Below, one piece after another: positions 47,767-57,131 of a stretch of DNA of 64,000 bases. The stretch lies in contig NZ_CADEAK010000001.1 of the NCBI RefSeq assembly GCF_902825225.1, positions 1 through 64,000 of the forward strand, in the 5' to 3' direction. The notes under the pieces were generated by a model. It made no database searches. It worked only from the letters and a program-made list of their open reading frames with translations, and had not been told where the DNA came from. Within the stretch, counting starts at the first letter, position 1; every line of letters starts with the position of its first letter. The stretch comes from Bartonella vinsonii subsp. berkhoffii ATCC 51672. GTDB taxonomy: Bacteria; Pseudomonadota; Alphaproteobacteria; Rhizobiales; Rhizobiaceae. Both the position numbers and the translations under genes were made by a program.

Positions 47767-50454
47767 TCAAACTGCTAGATTACGCAAAACATATTGCAAA
47801 ATTCCGCCATGATGCAAATAATCCAACTCATCTTCAGTATCAACACGGCATAATAATGGCACTGTTTTTACCGTTCCATCAGAAAAAGTGATTGTCGCTA
47901 CAGTTTTTTGCCGAGGTTTCAAATTATGAACCCCTTCAATCGTTACCTTTTCATCTCCTTTTAAACCCAAAGATTGCCAACTTGTACCTGCTTCAAACAC
48001 AAAGGGAACAATTCCCATCCCAACAAGATTAGAACGATGAATCCGCTCAAAAGATTGAGCAATCACTGCTTTTACACCAAGAAGATTGGTGCCCTTCGCT
48101 GCCCAATCACGAGATGACCCATTACCATATTCAACACCAGCAAAGACAACGAGCAGAACACCCTCCCGTTTATATGCCATTGCTGCATCATAAATTGCCT
48201 GCTCTTCTCTTGAAGGGTAATGAATTGTATAGCCCCCTTCACGACCATTTTTTCCTAGCATAAAGTTACGAATGCGAATATTGGCAAAGGTTCCACGCAT
48301 CATGACTTCATGATTCCCACGACGTGTTCCATACTGATTAAAATCAGCCACTTTCACTCCGTGATCTATCAAATATTTTCCTGCAGGAGAATCAATCTTA
48401 ATGGAACCAGCAGGAGAAATATGATCCGTCGTAATTTTATCACCAAACAAACCTAAAATCCGTGCATCTTTAATGTCTGGTAAGACATCAGGAGTCTTTT
48501 GCATATTATAAAAATATGGCGGATTACGCACATATGTCGATTGTTCATCCCAAGCATAAGTAGCTCCCGTTGGAACCTGAACTTTTTGCCAATTTTCATC
48601 GCCCTTAAACACATCCGCATATTTTTCGGCAAAAATCTTACGCGTGACATTCTTTTCTATAAATTCTTGTATTTCTTGAGAAGTGGGCCAAATATCTTTC
48701 AAATAAACTGGTTGACCATCTGAACCTTCTCCAAGAGGCTCCTTCGTTAAATCTTTACGCACCGTCCCTGCCAAAGCGTGCGCAACAACTAACGGTGGTG
48801 AAGCGAGATAATTTGCTTGCACATCAGGTGAAACACGTCCTTCAAAATTACGATTTCCTGAAAGAACCGCAGCTGCAATTAAACCATTTTTATTAATCGT
48901 TTTAGAAATAGCTGGATACAAAGGACCAGAATTCCCAATACATGTTGTGCATCCAAATCCCACTAAGTTAAACCCTAACGCATCCAAATCTTTTTGGAGA
49001 CCTGAATTGAGAAGATAAGCTTCAACAACTTGTGAACCAGGAGCAAGAGAAGTCTTAACCCATGGCTTGCTCTTGAGACCTTTCGCCACAGCATTGCGTG
49101 CTAAAAGACCGGCAGCAATAAGAACACTTGGATTTGACGTATTCGTACAAGAGGTAATTGCGGCAATCACCACATCTCCGTGGCCAAGATCATATTCCGC
49201 ACCCTCAACTTGATATCGGTCATTTTGTCCAACAATCCTCTTATAATCGCTAGATAATGCTCCCTCAAAACCCCGTCCAACACTTTCCAATGCAATACGC
49301 CCCTCAGGACGCTTAGGACCGGCCATGGAAGGTACAACACTTTCCATATCTAATTCAATTGTATCCGTGAAAACGGGATTGGCTACGGCTTCATCATGCC
49401 ACATCCCTTGTGCTTTGGAATAAGCTTCTACTAAAGTGATCCGATTCTCATCACGCCCTGTCATATTGAGATAACGCACTGTTTCCTTATCAATGGGAAA
49501 AAAACCACAGGTCGCTCCATATTCAGGAGCCATATTTGCAATTGTTGCCCGATCAGCAAGCGTCATGTGTTCTAGACCGGGTCCAAAAAACTCAACAAAT
49601 TTACCAACAACGCCTTTTTTGCGTAGAATTTGTGTCACCATCAATACTAAATCGGTAGCAGTCACACCTTCTTTAAGTCTCCCTGTTAAACGGAAACCAA
49701 TCACTTCAGGTAACAACATAGAAACGGGCTGACCTAGCATTGCCGCTTCTGCTTCAATACCCCCAACACCCCAACCCAATACCCCCAAACCATTCACCAT
49801 AGTCGTATGCGAATCAGTTCCCACACAAGTATCAGGATAAACCGTCTGCTCTTTTTCCTCATTCTTTATCCACACGCATTGTGCTAAATATTCTAGGTTA
49901 ACCTGATGACAAATCCCCGTTCCTGGAGGAACAACACGAAAATTCTGAAAAGCTTGCTGCCCCCATTTCAGAAAACGATAACGTTCACCATTGCGTTCAT
50001 ATTCATGATCAACATTTTCCTTAAAAGCCATAGGATTGCCAAAATCATCAACGATAATTGAATGGTCGATAACGAGATCAACGGGGATGAGAGGATTGAT
50101 TTTTTCGGCATTTCCTCCAAGTTTCACCATAGCATCGCGCATTGCAGAAAAATCAACAACTGCAGGAACACCTGTGAAATCTTGCATGAGAACACGCGCG
50201 GGACGGTAAGCAATTTCTGCATCAGCACTGCCTTTGTCATTTAACCATTTAGCAACGTTTAAAATATCCTCCTTCTTAACCGTGCGTCCGTCTTCAAATC
50301 GTAATAAATTTTCAAGAATAACCTTCATCGAAAACGGCAAACGAGAAACACCCTCGAGCCCATTTTTTTCCGCTTCGATCAAACTATAATAAGTGTATTT
50401 CTGGCCACAAACATCTAAAATTCTGCGACAATTAAAACTATCAATTTGAGACAT
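47767..50454 (-). CDS. acnA: Aconitate hydratase A
   Basis: 895 residues, the AcnA/IRP-like size. Interconverts citrate and isocitrate with a [4Fe-4S] cluster. Cluster cysteines are visible in AAITSCTNTSNPSVL and GFGCTTCIGNSGPL; other landmarks are PDTCVGTDSHTTMVNGLGVL, GRRGNHEVMMRGTFANIRIR and the substrate loop EYGNGSSRDWAAKG. Monocistronic and divergent from ccmA. The upstream gap contains a near-consensus Irr box inside a candidate promoter, so iron control is likely (inference). Confidence 0.98.
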   Translation of the reverse strand: MSQIDSFNCRRILDVCGQKYTYYSLIEAEKNGLEGVSRLPFSMKVILENLLRFEDGRTVKKEDILNVAKWLNDKGSADAEIAYRPARVLMQDFTGVPAVVDFSAMRDAMVKLGGNAEKINPLIPVDLVIDHSIIVDDFGNPMAFKENVDHEYERNGERYRFLKWGQQAFQNFRVVPPGTGICHQVNLEYLAQCVWIKNEEKEQTVYPDTCVGTDSHTTMVNGLGVLGWGVGGIEAEAAMLGQPVSMLLPEVIGFRLTGRLKEGVTATDLVLMVTQILRKKGVVGKFVEFFGPGLEHMTLADRATIANMAPEYGATCGFFPIDKETVRYLNMTGRDENRITLVEAYSKAQGMWHDEAVANPVFTDTIELDMESVVPSMAGPKRPEGRIALESVGRGFEGALSSDYKRIVGQNDRYQVEGAEYDLGHGDVVIAAITSCTNTSNPSVLIAAGLLARNAVAKGLKSKPWVKTSLAPGSQVVEAYLLNSGLQKDLDALGFNLVGFGCTTCIGNSGPLYPAISKTINKNGLIAAAVLSGNRNFEGRVSPDVQANYLASPPLVVAHALAGTVRKDLTKEPLGEGSDGQPVYLKDIWPTSQEIQEFIEKNVTRKIFAEKYADVFKGDENWQKVQVPTGATYAWDEQSTYVRNPPYFYNMQKTPDVLPDIKDARILGLFGDKITTDHISPAGSIKIDSPAGKYLIDHGVKVADFNQYGTRRGNHEVMMRGTFANIRIRNFMLGKNGREGGYTIHYPSREEQAIYDAAMAYKREGVLLVVFAGVEYGNGSSRDWAAKGTNLLGVKAVIAQSFERIHRSNLVGMGIVPFVFEAGTSWQSLGLKGDEKVTIEGVHNLKPRQKTVATITFSDGTVKTVPLLCRVDTEDELDYLHHGGILQYVLRNLAV

Positions 50455-50656
50455 GACTGCCTACCCTCATACTACAAACCACCCAATTTCCTGGAATGAA
50501 CAACCAAACTACGAATCAAGGCCGCAGCTTGAGCGCAGACATAACTACCTCCGCCATCCATTTCCCCCTTCACCTTTCTATTCTCTCGGTAAATTCGGAA
50601 ATCAGCGTCAAAAAAACATTCTACACCAGATATTGATGTAACACATCGCTTATAGA

Positions 50657-50684
50657 ATTATTTCTAGAACTATTCTAGATACAA
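50657..50684 (-). promoter_or_regulatory. Candidate acnA promoter (TTGTAT - 16 bp - AATAAT)
   Basis: On the minus strand a -35 TTGTAT (50679-50684) and a -10 AATAAT (50657-50662, 5/6 match) flank a 16-bp spacer, about 200 bp upstream of acnA. The spacer is almost entirely the inverted repeat described as an Irr box. Confidence 0.5.
50663..50679. promoter_or_regulatory. Irr box (ICE-like inverted repeat) between acnA and ccmA
   Basis: The 17-bp sequence TCTAGAACTATTCTAGA matches the rhizobial iron control element pattern TTTAGAAYNRTTCTAAA at 15 of 17 positions, and the two differences are symmetric. It lies in the spacer of the candidate acnA promoter and about 80 bp upstream of the ccmA start. 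The consensus is from memory of rhizobial Irr studies; binding here is inferred. Confidence 0.6.
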
Positions 50685-50688
50685 TTGC

Positions 50689-50716
50689 ATAAAAAACATG
50701 TTTTTTATCCTATAAT
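50689..50716 (+). promoter_or_regulatory. 20-bp palindrome and -10 element upstream of ccmA
   Basis: A perfect 20-bp palindrome (50689-50708, core AAAAAACATGTTTTTT) immediately precedes TATAAT at 50711-50716, 41 bp before the ccmA ATG. TTGCAT at 50685-50690 is a possible -35, but the 20-bp spacing is long, which would suit an activator-dependent promoter. Confidence 0.45.
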
Positions 50717-50757
50717 GCAATAAAGGTTATAGAAACAAAATAAAAACAGGCAATTAC

Positions 50758-51384
50758 ATGGTGTTATCGGGTGAAAATTTAGCAGCTCACAGAAATGAAG
50801 AAGTTCTGTTTCAAGAACTTTCTTTTTGTTTACTCCCACACCAACTTATGACAATCACAGGTCCAAACGGAATTGGAAAATCCACATTACTACGAATCAT
50901 CGCTGGTCTTCTTGAAGCCGCTAAAGGCCAAGTAATCCTTAAAGACCATGAACAAACATATCCGGTAGCAACTGCGTGTCATTATCTTGGTCCTCAAAAT
51001 GCCATGAAACCTTCCTTATCCGTCATCGATAATTTGCAATTTTGGGCAACATTTTATGGGCAACATTTACGCTATCCACATGAAGCCCTTGCTGACATTC
51101 ATTTTTCTGATCTTGAACACTTACCCTTCCATATTCTGTCAACGGGGCAAAAAAGGCGTGTAGCTATTGCTCGCCTTTTGCTTTCTTATCGTCCTATTTG
51201 GATTTTAGATGAACCAATATCGGGAGTTGATGGCCATTCTCAAATTCTGCTTGCCAATATTTTTCAACGCCATCTCAATCAAGGCGGTATGATTATCGCT
51301 GCAACCCATCATCCCCTCGGCATTTCAGAAAACTATAAGATCTCTTTGGAAAAATTCTCATCTCCACAGGAAAAAAGAGCATGA
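50758..51384 (+). CDS. ccmA: Heme exporter ATP-binding protein CcmA
   Basis: 208 residues. ABC ATPase of the CcmABCD release complex of cytochrome c maturation system I. Walker A TGPNGIGKSTLLRI near residue 40, signature LSTGQKRRVAIARLLL, Walker B IWILDEPISG, and the switch His in AATHHPLG are present. Start GTG-adjacent ATG at 50758 with AGG upstream. It overlaps ccmB by 4 bp. A 20-bp palindrome and the ICE-like site are just upstream. Confidence 0.96.
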   Translation: MVLSGENLAAHRNEEVLFQELSFCLLPHQLMTITGPNGIGKSTLLRIIAGLLEAAKGQVILKDHEQTYPVATACHYLGPQNAMKPSLSVIDNLQFWATFYGQHLRYPHEALADIHFSDLEHLPFHILSTGQKRRVAIARLLLSYRPIWILDEPISGVDGHSQILLANIFQRHLNQGGMIIAATHHPLGISENYKISLEKFSSPQEKRA

Positions 51385-52046
51385 AAGCACTGTTTTTGCG
51401 TGATCTTAAACTCGCTTTAACACCACAAGCTTCTTCGTTAACAGGACTTTTGTTTTTTATCGCTATTATTATGGTCACCCCCTTCGCCATTGGACCAGAT
51501 TCTCAAGTTCTCACACAAATAGGCCCAGGCATATTATGGTTTGGAGCCCTTTTCGCAGGACTTCTCAATCTGAACAAACTTTTTCAAACCGATCACGATG
51601 ATGGAAATCTCGACCAATTCATCCTTGCTGGACAAAGACAAAGCTTCACACTGATTGTCTTTATCAAATGCCTTGCCCATTGGGTAGGAACAATGCTCCC
51701 CCTTATTTTTGCGACTCCTGTTTTAGCATTCATGCTCCATTTGGATGCCACGATAACTTTTACAACAATACTCACCCTCTTATGCGGAACACCTGCCATT
51801 ATTTTTATTGGTGCTATAGGAGCTGCCCTTGCAACGTCATTGTTACACAGCACTCTCCTCATTTTTATTATCATCTTACCGTGGATCATTCCAATCATGA
51901 TCTTTGGTGTTTCTGCTGCTACAGCTCCAACAAACCAAAATGTCTCTTTTTTGACCTCTTTGACTCTTCTTATTGCTTTTTCACTGCTTTTGAGTCTTTT
52001 TAGCTCTTTTGTTGCAGCGATAACACTCAAACTTTTATCAGAATAA
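51381..52046 (+). CDS. ccmB: Heme exporter protein CcmB
   Basis: 221 residues with six membrane spans, typical for CcmB: FLRDLKLALTPQASSLTGLL, FFIAIIMVTPFAIG, then LLNLNKLFQTDHDDGNLDQF (the conserved cytoplasmic loop), and a final LLIAFSLLLSLFSSFVAAI. Membrane partner of CcmA. The start overlaps the ccmA stop. Confidence 0.95.
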   Translation: MKALFLRDLKLALTPQASSLTGLLFFIAIIMVTPFAIGPDSQVLTQIGPGILWFGALFAGLLNLNKLFQTDHDDGNLDQFILAGQRQSFTLIVFIKCLAHWVGTMLPLIFATPVLAFMLHLDATITFTTILTLLCGTPAIIFIGAIGAALATSLLHSTLLIFIIILPWIIPIMIFGVSAATAPTNQNVSFLTSLTLLIAFSLLLSLFSSFVAAITLKLLSE

Positions 52047-52092
52047 TAAAAGATGATTGCCGCATAGCGAAACTCTGCCTATTATAAAACTC

Positions 52093-52872
52093 ATGAATGA
52101 AGCAGCTCACACACATAAAATAGGGGTACTTCCTAAAAGTTTAGTCCGTTTTATGAAAATAAGCAGTACCGTTTTACCTTGGTTAACTGGTATAACATTG
52201 TGTCTTCTTATCTTAGGACTTATTCTGATTATGCATTCACCTGATGATTATCAGCAGGGGATTACAGTCAAGATTATGTATATTCATGTCCCATTCGCGT
52301 GGCTCTCTACATTTTGTTATCTCATAATAAGTGCTGCTGCTTTGGGAAGTTTGATGTGGAGGCTTCATCTTGCTGATGTGGCACTCAAATGTGGTGCACC
52401 CATTGGAGCAATTTTTACAGCCCTATCCCTTATGACAGGTGCACTTTGGGGGCGCCCTACATGGGGGACATGGTGGGTGTGGGATGCACGGCTCACATCA
52501 GTTCTAATCCTACTTTTTATCTACCTTGCCATTGTTATGCTTGCGCGCGCTTTTGATAACCAAGCAAAAGCTACACGTGCTACAGCAATTCTCACACTCG
52601 TTGGACTTGTGAATATCCCCATTATCAAATTTTCCGTTAATTGGTGGAACACACTCCATCAATCCGCATCGCTTTTGCGTTCAGGAGGACCAACAATCGA
52701 GCGTGCTATGTTATGGCCCCTGATAACAATGATATTTTGTTTCGGCTTTATGTTTATTCTGCTCTATTTGATGGCTATGCGCAACGAAATCAATCGCCGT
52801 TATATTCAAATACTTCAGATCAAAAAAGCCCGTCGTGCACAATATCAGGACTCTTCATCATGCGCGCCCTAA
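52093..52872 (+). CDS. ccmC: Heme exporter protein CcmC
   Basis: 259 residues from the ATG at 52093; a TTG at 52057 is also in frame and neither has a strong ribosome site. Six membrane spans with the heme-handling tryptophan-rich motif WGRPTWGTWWVWDARLTS, and conserved His in YIHVPFAW and WNTLHQSAS. It delivers heme to CcmE. Downstream ccmD overlaps its end. Confidence 0.95.
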   Translation: MNEAAHTHKIGVLPKSLVRFMKISSTVLPWLTGITLCLLILGLILIMHSPDDYQQGITVKIMYIHVPFAWLSTFCYLIISAAALGSLMWRLHLADVALKCGAPIGAIFTALSLMTGALWGRPTWGTWWVWDARLTSVLILLFIYLAIVMLARAFDNQAKATRATAILTLVGLVNIPIIKFSVNWWNTLHQSASLLRSGGPTIERAMLWPLITMIFCFGFMFILLYLMAMRNEINRRYIQILQIKKARRAQYQDSSSCAP

Positions 52873-53111
52873 ATAACATGCACAATGAACTTTTAGGAAA
52901 TCTCTCTCAGAAAATTGATTTTTTCCTTGGTACCTTTCACCACCAACAAATTGTTGTTCTAAGCTATATGCTCTCTGCAATCTCTCTCTTGTGTTTTATT
53001 GGCTATATCCTTTATAAAGCTATATACCAAAAAAAAATCCTACAGCAGCTGAATAAAAAAGAACTCTTTAAGAAAAAACAATATCATGAAAACCATTCCT
53101 CAAAAAACTAG
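52860..53111 (+). CDS. ccmD: Heme exporter protein CcmD
   Basis: 83 residues, starting inside the end of ccmC (ATG at 52860, 13-bp overlap). One membrane span (VVLSYMLSAISLLCFIGYIL) is followed by a Lys/Gln-rich cytoplasmic tail (YQKKILQQLNKKELFKKKQY). The position between ccmC and ccmG, a single span and a charged tail identify it. It is somewhat longer than the ~50-60 residues common for CcmD because of the N-terminal extension. It overlaps ccmG by 26 bp. Confidence 0.75.
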   Translation: MRALNNMHNELLGNLSQKIDFFLGTFHHQQIVVLSYMLSAISLLCFIGYILYKAIYQKKILQQLNKKELFKKKQYHENHSSKN

Positions 53112-53736
53112 AAAAAGCATATCATCATCCGTTTCACTTGGTTTTTTAGGACCGTTCGTGTTTTTTTTTCTTCTTCTTATGCTTTTCTTCCACTTTATGA
53201 GTAGCAACCATCCCAATGGTGTTTCTCTGCTCCCAAACACATTGGCTGAAAAACCCGCACCTAAAATCCGTCTTCCTCTCCTTGGAAACGAAGAGCATCT
53301 TCTCAATTCAGAACACTTTAAAGGCCGCATAACATTAGTTAATTTCTGGGGATCGTGGTGTTCATCCTGCCGCGAGGAGCATTCGCTTCTTATGAAAATT
53401 GCACAAGACCAACGTTTTGATCTTATTGGCATTAATTATAAGGATAATAAAGAGAACGCCCAACGTTTTCTGAGAAATTTTGGCAATCCTTTTAAAGTTA
53501 TTGGCTTTGATGCCTCAGGACATACAGCTATTAATTGGGGGGTTTCTGGACCACCAGAGATTTTTCTTTTGAACAAAGAAAGCATTATTATTGCTAAATA
53601 TATTGGCCCTTTAACATGGCAAATTTATCAGAAAAAAATCCTGCCAAAAATCGAAAAGGCTATAATGACAGAAAATCTATCAGACAGCAATGTGTTGATT
53701 CATAAAGATAATCTGTCTTTTTTCCATATTGAATGA
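53086..53736 (+). CDS. ccmG: Thiol:disulfide interchange protein CcmG/DsbE
   Basis: 216 residues. An N-terminal anchor (FLGPFVFFFLLLMLFFHF) is followed by a periplasmic thioredoxin fold with active site FWGSWCSSCREEH, a cis-Pro region VSGPPEIFLL and CcmG-specific INYKDNKENAQRF. It keeps apocytochrome thiols reduced for heme attachment. Last gene of ccmABCDG; ccmE, F and H must be elsewhere. The C-terminal ~25 residues are an extra polar tail. Confidence 0.95.
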   Translation: MKTIPQKTRKSISSSVSLGFLGPFVFFFLLLMLFFHFMSSNHPNGVSLLPNTLAEKPAPKIRLPLLGNEEHLLNSEHFKGRITLVNFWGSWCSSCREEHSLLMKIAQDQRFDLIGINYKDNKENAQRFLRNFGNPFKVIGFDASGHTAINWGVSGPPEIFLLNKESIIIAKYIGPLTWQIYQKKILPKIEKAIMTENLSDSNVLIHKDNLSFFHIE

Positions 53737-54044
53737 GAACACAATTGGATTTTCTTATTTCAACTCCCCCTATGCAGAATCCTCAAAAAGGCTTACTTAC
53801 ATGTCATGATAAGAAGCAATATGTAAAAAACTGTCTGAAAAAAGAAAGACATCTCTTTAAAACAAGCACGTCAATAAACAAATGATACTGTTCTTTATAG
53901 AGGCAGAATTTCATTCAAAAACACACAAAACAAAACACGAATATTTTCTGATGAAAAAATTCCTTGGTTTACTAAAAGTTTTATCTTCTAAAATATCTCT
54001 CTTAGCAGATTATCTCTTAAAGATGAAACTTAAGAGCGCAAATA
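53737..54044. other. Convergent gap between ccmG and gcrA
   Basis: 308 bp with no supported gene. The ORFs that begin here run through gcrA on the opposite strand and are shadows. Confidence 0.45.
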
Positions 54045-54572
54045 CTACACTCTTATCCGTCGTCTTTCAGAAACTGGTTGAAATGCTATCTTTGCATGAA
54101 AAGCACAATAAGGACCATTTTCACCAGAGTCGGCCCCACAAAAATGAAAATCTGATGACAAAGGATCTCCAACTGGCCATCTACATGTATTTTCACTCAA
54201 TTGTAAAAGATTAAGTTGACGTGATATAGGCACAACGACATTTGATTGTGCAGACAGATCAATTTCTCTCACATCCTCTGCTACAAATTCCACCTTTAAA
54301 GCGGTCTCTTCAATACTACAAGATGCAGGATTTGTTGGTAATACAGTCGATGGTGTGCGACGCGTACGCGGAGACGATGAACTAGCAGGTGTCTTTTGGG
54401 CACGCGTTACACCTTGTGCTGTCTTACCACGTCCTGGTAACTTTAACCGGTGCACTTTACCGATCACAGCATTCCTGCTGACACCCCCTAATTGGGTTGC
54501 AATCTGACTTGCACTTAATCCCTCACTCCACAACTTTTTAAGAAGTTCAACGCGTTCATATGTCCAACCCAT
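54045..54572 (-). CDS. gcrA: GcrA cell cycle regulator
   Basis: 175 residues. The N-terminal DNA-binding domain is highly typical (MGWTYERVELLKKLWSEGLS, ASQIATQLGGVSRNAVIGKV, HRLKLPGRG). The middle is low-complexity (Ser/Thr/Pro). The C-terminal sigma70-interacting part has paired Cys (ENTCRWPVGDP, FHFCGADSG, PYCAFHAKIAFQP). GcrA binds sigma70 polymerase and acts at GANTC-methylated promoters. The GANTC cluster upstream of dnaA is a natural candidate target (inference). Confidence 0.96.
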   Translation of the reverse strand: MGWTYERVELLKKLWSEGLSASQIATQLGGVSRNAVIGKVHRLKLPGRGKTAQGVTRAQKTPASSSSPRTRRTPSTVLPTNPASCSIEETALKVEFVAEDVREIDLSAQSNVVVPISRQLNLLQLSENTCRWPVGDPLSSDFHFCGADSGENGPYCAFHAKIAFQPVSERRRIRV

Positions 54573-55005
54573 ATCAGCACTCCATTCTGATCACCTCATT
54601 AAGATGCATTCCTTTGCATCTTTAAATGTTTGAATAATGTGTTCAATGGGCTGAATGAAAAAACTATACCTCACTTAAGCACAAATACTCATTCAACCTA
54701 TGGAACTTAAAACTAAAACAACAGCTTATTTACAGATTCAAATTACAATATGCACTGACTCTCTGACAAGAGCCTTTGCCCTCTTGAAGAGCTTATTTCG
54801 CATGTTTTCCCCAACTTGCGAATCAAATATAGGTCAAACGCTCATATTTGCTTAAGACTTTTCCCTCTAAATGTTTCTTGCAAAACCTTCATTGTTTTTT
54901 GCCAAAATGAAAAGCTGATTACACTCTATCCAAAACTGTAACACTGCTTTATTTGCTGATTTGTTTTGTTTATTGTATGGCACAATTTAAAAGATAAAGG
55001 AAACA
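54573..55005. other. Divergent promoter gap gcrA | argD
   Basis: 433 bp without a gene. It must contain promoters for both divergent genes. I see no strong operator palindrome. Confidence 0.4.
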
Positions 55006-56217
55006 ATGATGGGCACTACGACTATCCAGCCACTTTACAAATGCTTTGCTCGACGTAATTTACATTTCAAAAAAGGTAATGGTATATGGCTGACTTCCGA
55101 TAAAGGAGAGCTTTATCTTGATATGACATCTGGCATTGGTGTCAATGCATTAGGGTACGCACATCCAAAGTTGGTCGAGACCCTCAAAATACAAGCTGAA
55201 AAACTTTGGCATATTTCCAATCTTTTTCAATCTCCTGAACAAGAAGCTCTTGCCGCACGACTTTGTGCAAACAGTTTTGCTGATAAGGTCTTTTTCTGCA
55301 ATTCTGGTGCTGAAGCACTTGAATGTGCATTCAAAACTGCTCGTCATGCGCATTATGCATCTGGTCATCCAACACGCGTTGAAATTATTGCTTTTGAAGG
55401 CGCCTTTCATGGACGCACACTTGCAACGCTTGCTGCTACAGGACAAGAAAAATATCTTGAAGGCTTTGGCCCCAAAACTAGTGGATTTATTCAAATTCCT
55501 TTTTGTGATAAAAGTGCTTTGCGTAACGTTATTAATAAAAATACCGCAGCCATTCTTATTGAACCCATTCAAGGAGAAGGAGGAATCCGAATAGTTTCTC
55601 CTGAATATTTAAAATTTTTGCGCAAAATATGTGATGAGAATAATCTGTTCTTAATTTTGGATGAAGTCCAAACAGGTATTGGACGAACAGGAAAGTTTTT
55701 TGCTTATGCGTGGAGTGAGATCAAACCTGATATTCTTACCCTCGCAAAAGGGCTGGGTGGTGGTTTTCCATTAGGTGCTTGTCTTGCAACAAATGAAGCA
55801 GCAAAAAGTATGACACCAGGAACTCATGGATCAACCTTTGGAGGAAATCTTCTTGGGATGGCTGTAAGCAACAGTGTTCTCGATATTATATTAGAACCAA
55901 GCTTTCTCCACCATGTCCAACAGATGGGGGATAAGCTAAAAAGTGGACTTTCGGACATTCTTAATATCTATCCTGATATTATCTGCTCAATTCAGAGTGT
56001 TGGCCTTATGATAGGTATTCAGTGTGTTGTTCCCTCCAATGCTGTCGTCAATGCCTTGGAAAAAGAATATGTTCTCAGCGTTGGTGCCAACAACAATGTA
56101 GTGCGCTTATTGCCTCCCCTTATCATAAAAGAAGAAGAAGTAGAGGAAAGCTTGTATCGTATTGAAAAAGCAATTGCGTCTCTTTCACGAACAAATAAAA
56201 AAAGGCAAGGATTATAA
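55006..56217 (+). CDS. argD: Acetylornithine/N-succinyldiaminopimelate aminotransferase
   Basis: 403 residues. PLP-dependent class III aminotransferase: SGIGVNALGYAHPKLV, FFCNSGAEALECAFKTAR, FEGAFHGRTLATLAATGQ, ILDEVQTGIGRTGKFFAY, and the Schiff-base lysine in LTLAKGLGGGFPLGA. AAGGA precedes the first ATG. In many bacteria ArgD also acts as DapC in lysine/diaminopimelate synthesis. That would explain why it is intact although argF directly downstream is a ruin. Confidence 0.95.
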   Translation: MMGTTTIQPLYKCFARRNLHFKKGNGIWLTSDKGELYLDMTSGIGVNALGYAHPKLVETLKIQAEKLWHISNLFQSPEQEALAARLCANSFADKVFFCNSGAEALECAFKTARHAHYASGHPTRVEIIAFEGAFHGRTLATLAATGQEKYLEGFGPKTSGFIQIPFCDKSALRNVINKNTAAILIEPIQGEGGIRIVSPEYLKFLRKICDENNLFLILDEVQTGIGRTGKFFAYAWSEIKPDILTLAKGLGGGFPLGACLATNEAAKSMTPGTHGSTFGGNLLGMAVSNSVLDIILEPSFLHHVQQMGDKLKSGLSDILNIYPDIICSIQSVGLMIGIQCVVPSNAVVNALEKEYVLSVGANNNVVRLLPPLIIKEEEVEESLYRIEKAIASLSRTNKKRQGL

Positions 56218-56226
56218 ACATAACAA

Positions 56227-57065
56227 ATGTTTTTCGCCATTTCACCGATTTATCCGTTTTAACCACGCTATTATTGACTATACAAAAGCTCTCAAAGCAT
56301 TTCCTGCAAAGCAGAAATAAAGTTTAAAACCTTTTGTGAGTAAAACACTAATGATGGCTTTTGAAAAACCGTCCACACAACCCCATATCTCATTCGATAT
56401 AAGCACACACCAGCTTTGGTGAAAACACGTTCATGCTAACAAGTTCAGAGGTAAAAACTTGATTATAATAAAACCATAGCCGATACAGCATGCGTTTTAA
56501 CGCGTTTTGTGAATATCTTCACTTTACAGGCAACAAGACACATAAATTCCTGTCATCAATACCCTTATAGATGATACATAGCGTGCCAAGTTTTAGTAAA
56601 TATCCTACTTACAAAGAACATCATGGACTGCTGTAAGCAAAAATATTCGCTTGGATGAAAAATGACAATCATATACTTCATTCCCTGATTAAAGCAGCTG
56701 CTCTTTTTGACTTTTATCTACATATTGCCCCCCCACAAGAAAAACTTATACACTGGACAGGTAAACAACGGGCTCATTTATTTTGACCTATAATCTCCCC
56801 AAAGCTGCTAAAGATATTGATTAGATTATGATCAATACATGGGTTTCAAGGAGACAAGAATTTTGTGCCCGCAGTCATTCTATTTTGCAGCCTTATAAAT
56901 AAAGGACGCTTTAGTGAAATGATCCGAACTCTATGCTCTTTTCGCGCATTGTTTTCCCACTCATCCTAGTAAAGAAGTTGTTGATCCTGTAATAAATGGA
57001 TCATATTCTGTTGTTTTGATGAAGCTGAAAACCGTCTTTATATCCCAAAAGCAATTCTTGCCTAG
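56227..57065 (+). pseudogene. argF: Remnant of ornithine carbamoyltransferase, heavily degraded
   Basis: No long frame survives, but recognisable pieces of ArgF occur in the right order across three frames. They are RHFTDLSVLTT (from 56235), FEKPSTQPHISFD (56360; the carbamoyl-phosphate loop FEKPSTRTR is mutated), TIADTACVLTRFV (56473), PVINTLIDDT followed by a stop (56549), HSLIKAAALFDFYLHIA (~56680), INTWVS (~56830), and the C-terminal DEAENRLYIPKAILA ending at TAG 57063-57065. The total span of 839 bp is slightly under a full argF. It sits exactly where argF lies in the argD-argF-hslO order of related bacteria. Loss blocks conversion of ornithine to citrulline by this route. Confidence 0.88.
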
Positions 57066-57131
57066 TATTTACAAGATGCATTTTTCTCTCCACAATAACC
57101 TGCAAAAGCAAATCATATAAAAGGCAAAAAT

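Noticed and set aside
53882..54214. A 110-codon plus-strand frame overlapping the end of gcrA
   Set aside because: Half of it is antisense to gcrA, which has clear family motifs; the remainder is low-complexity Lys/Leu-rich sequence.
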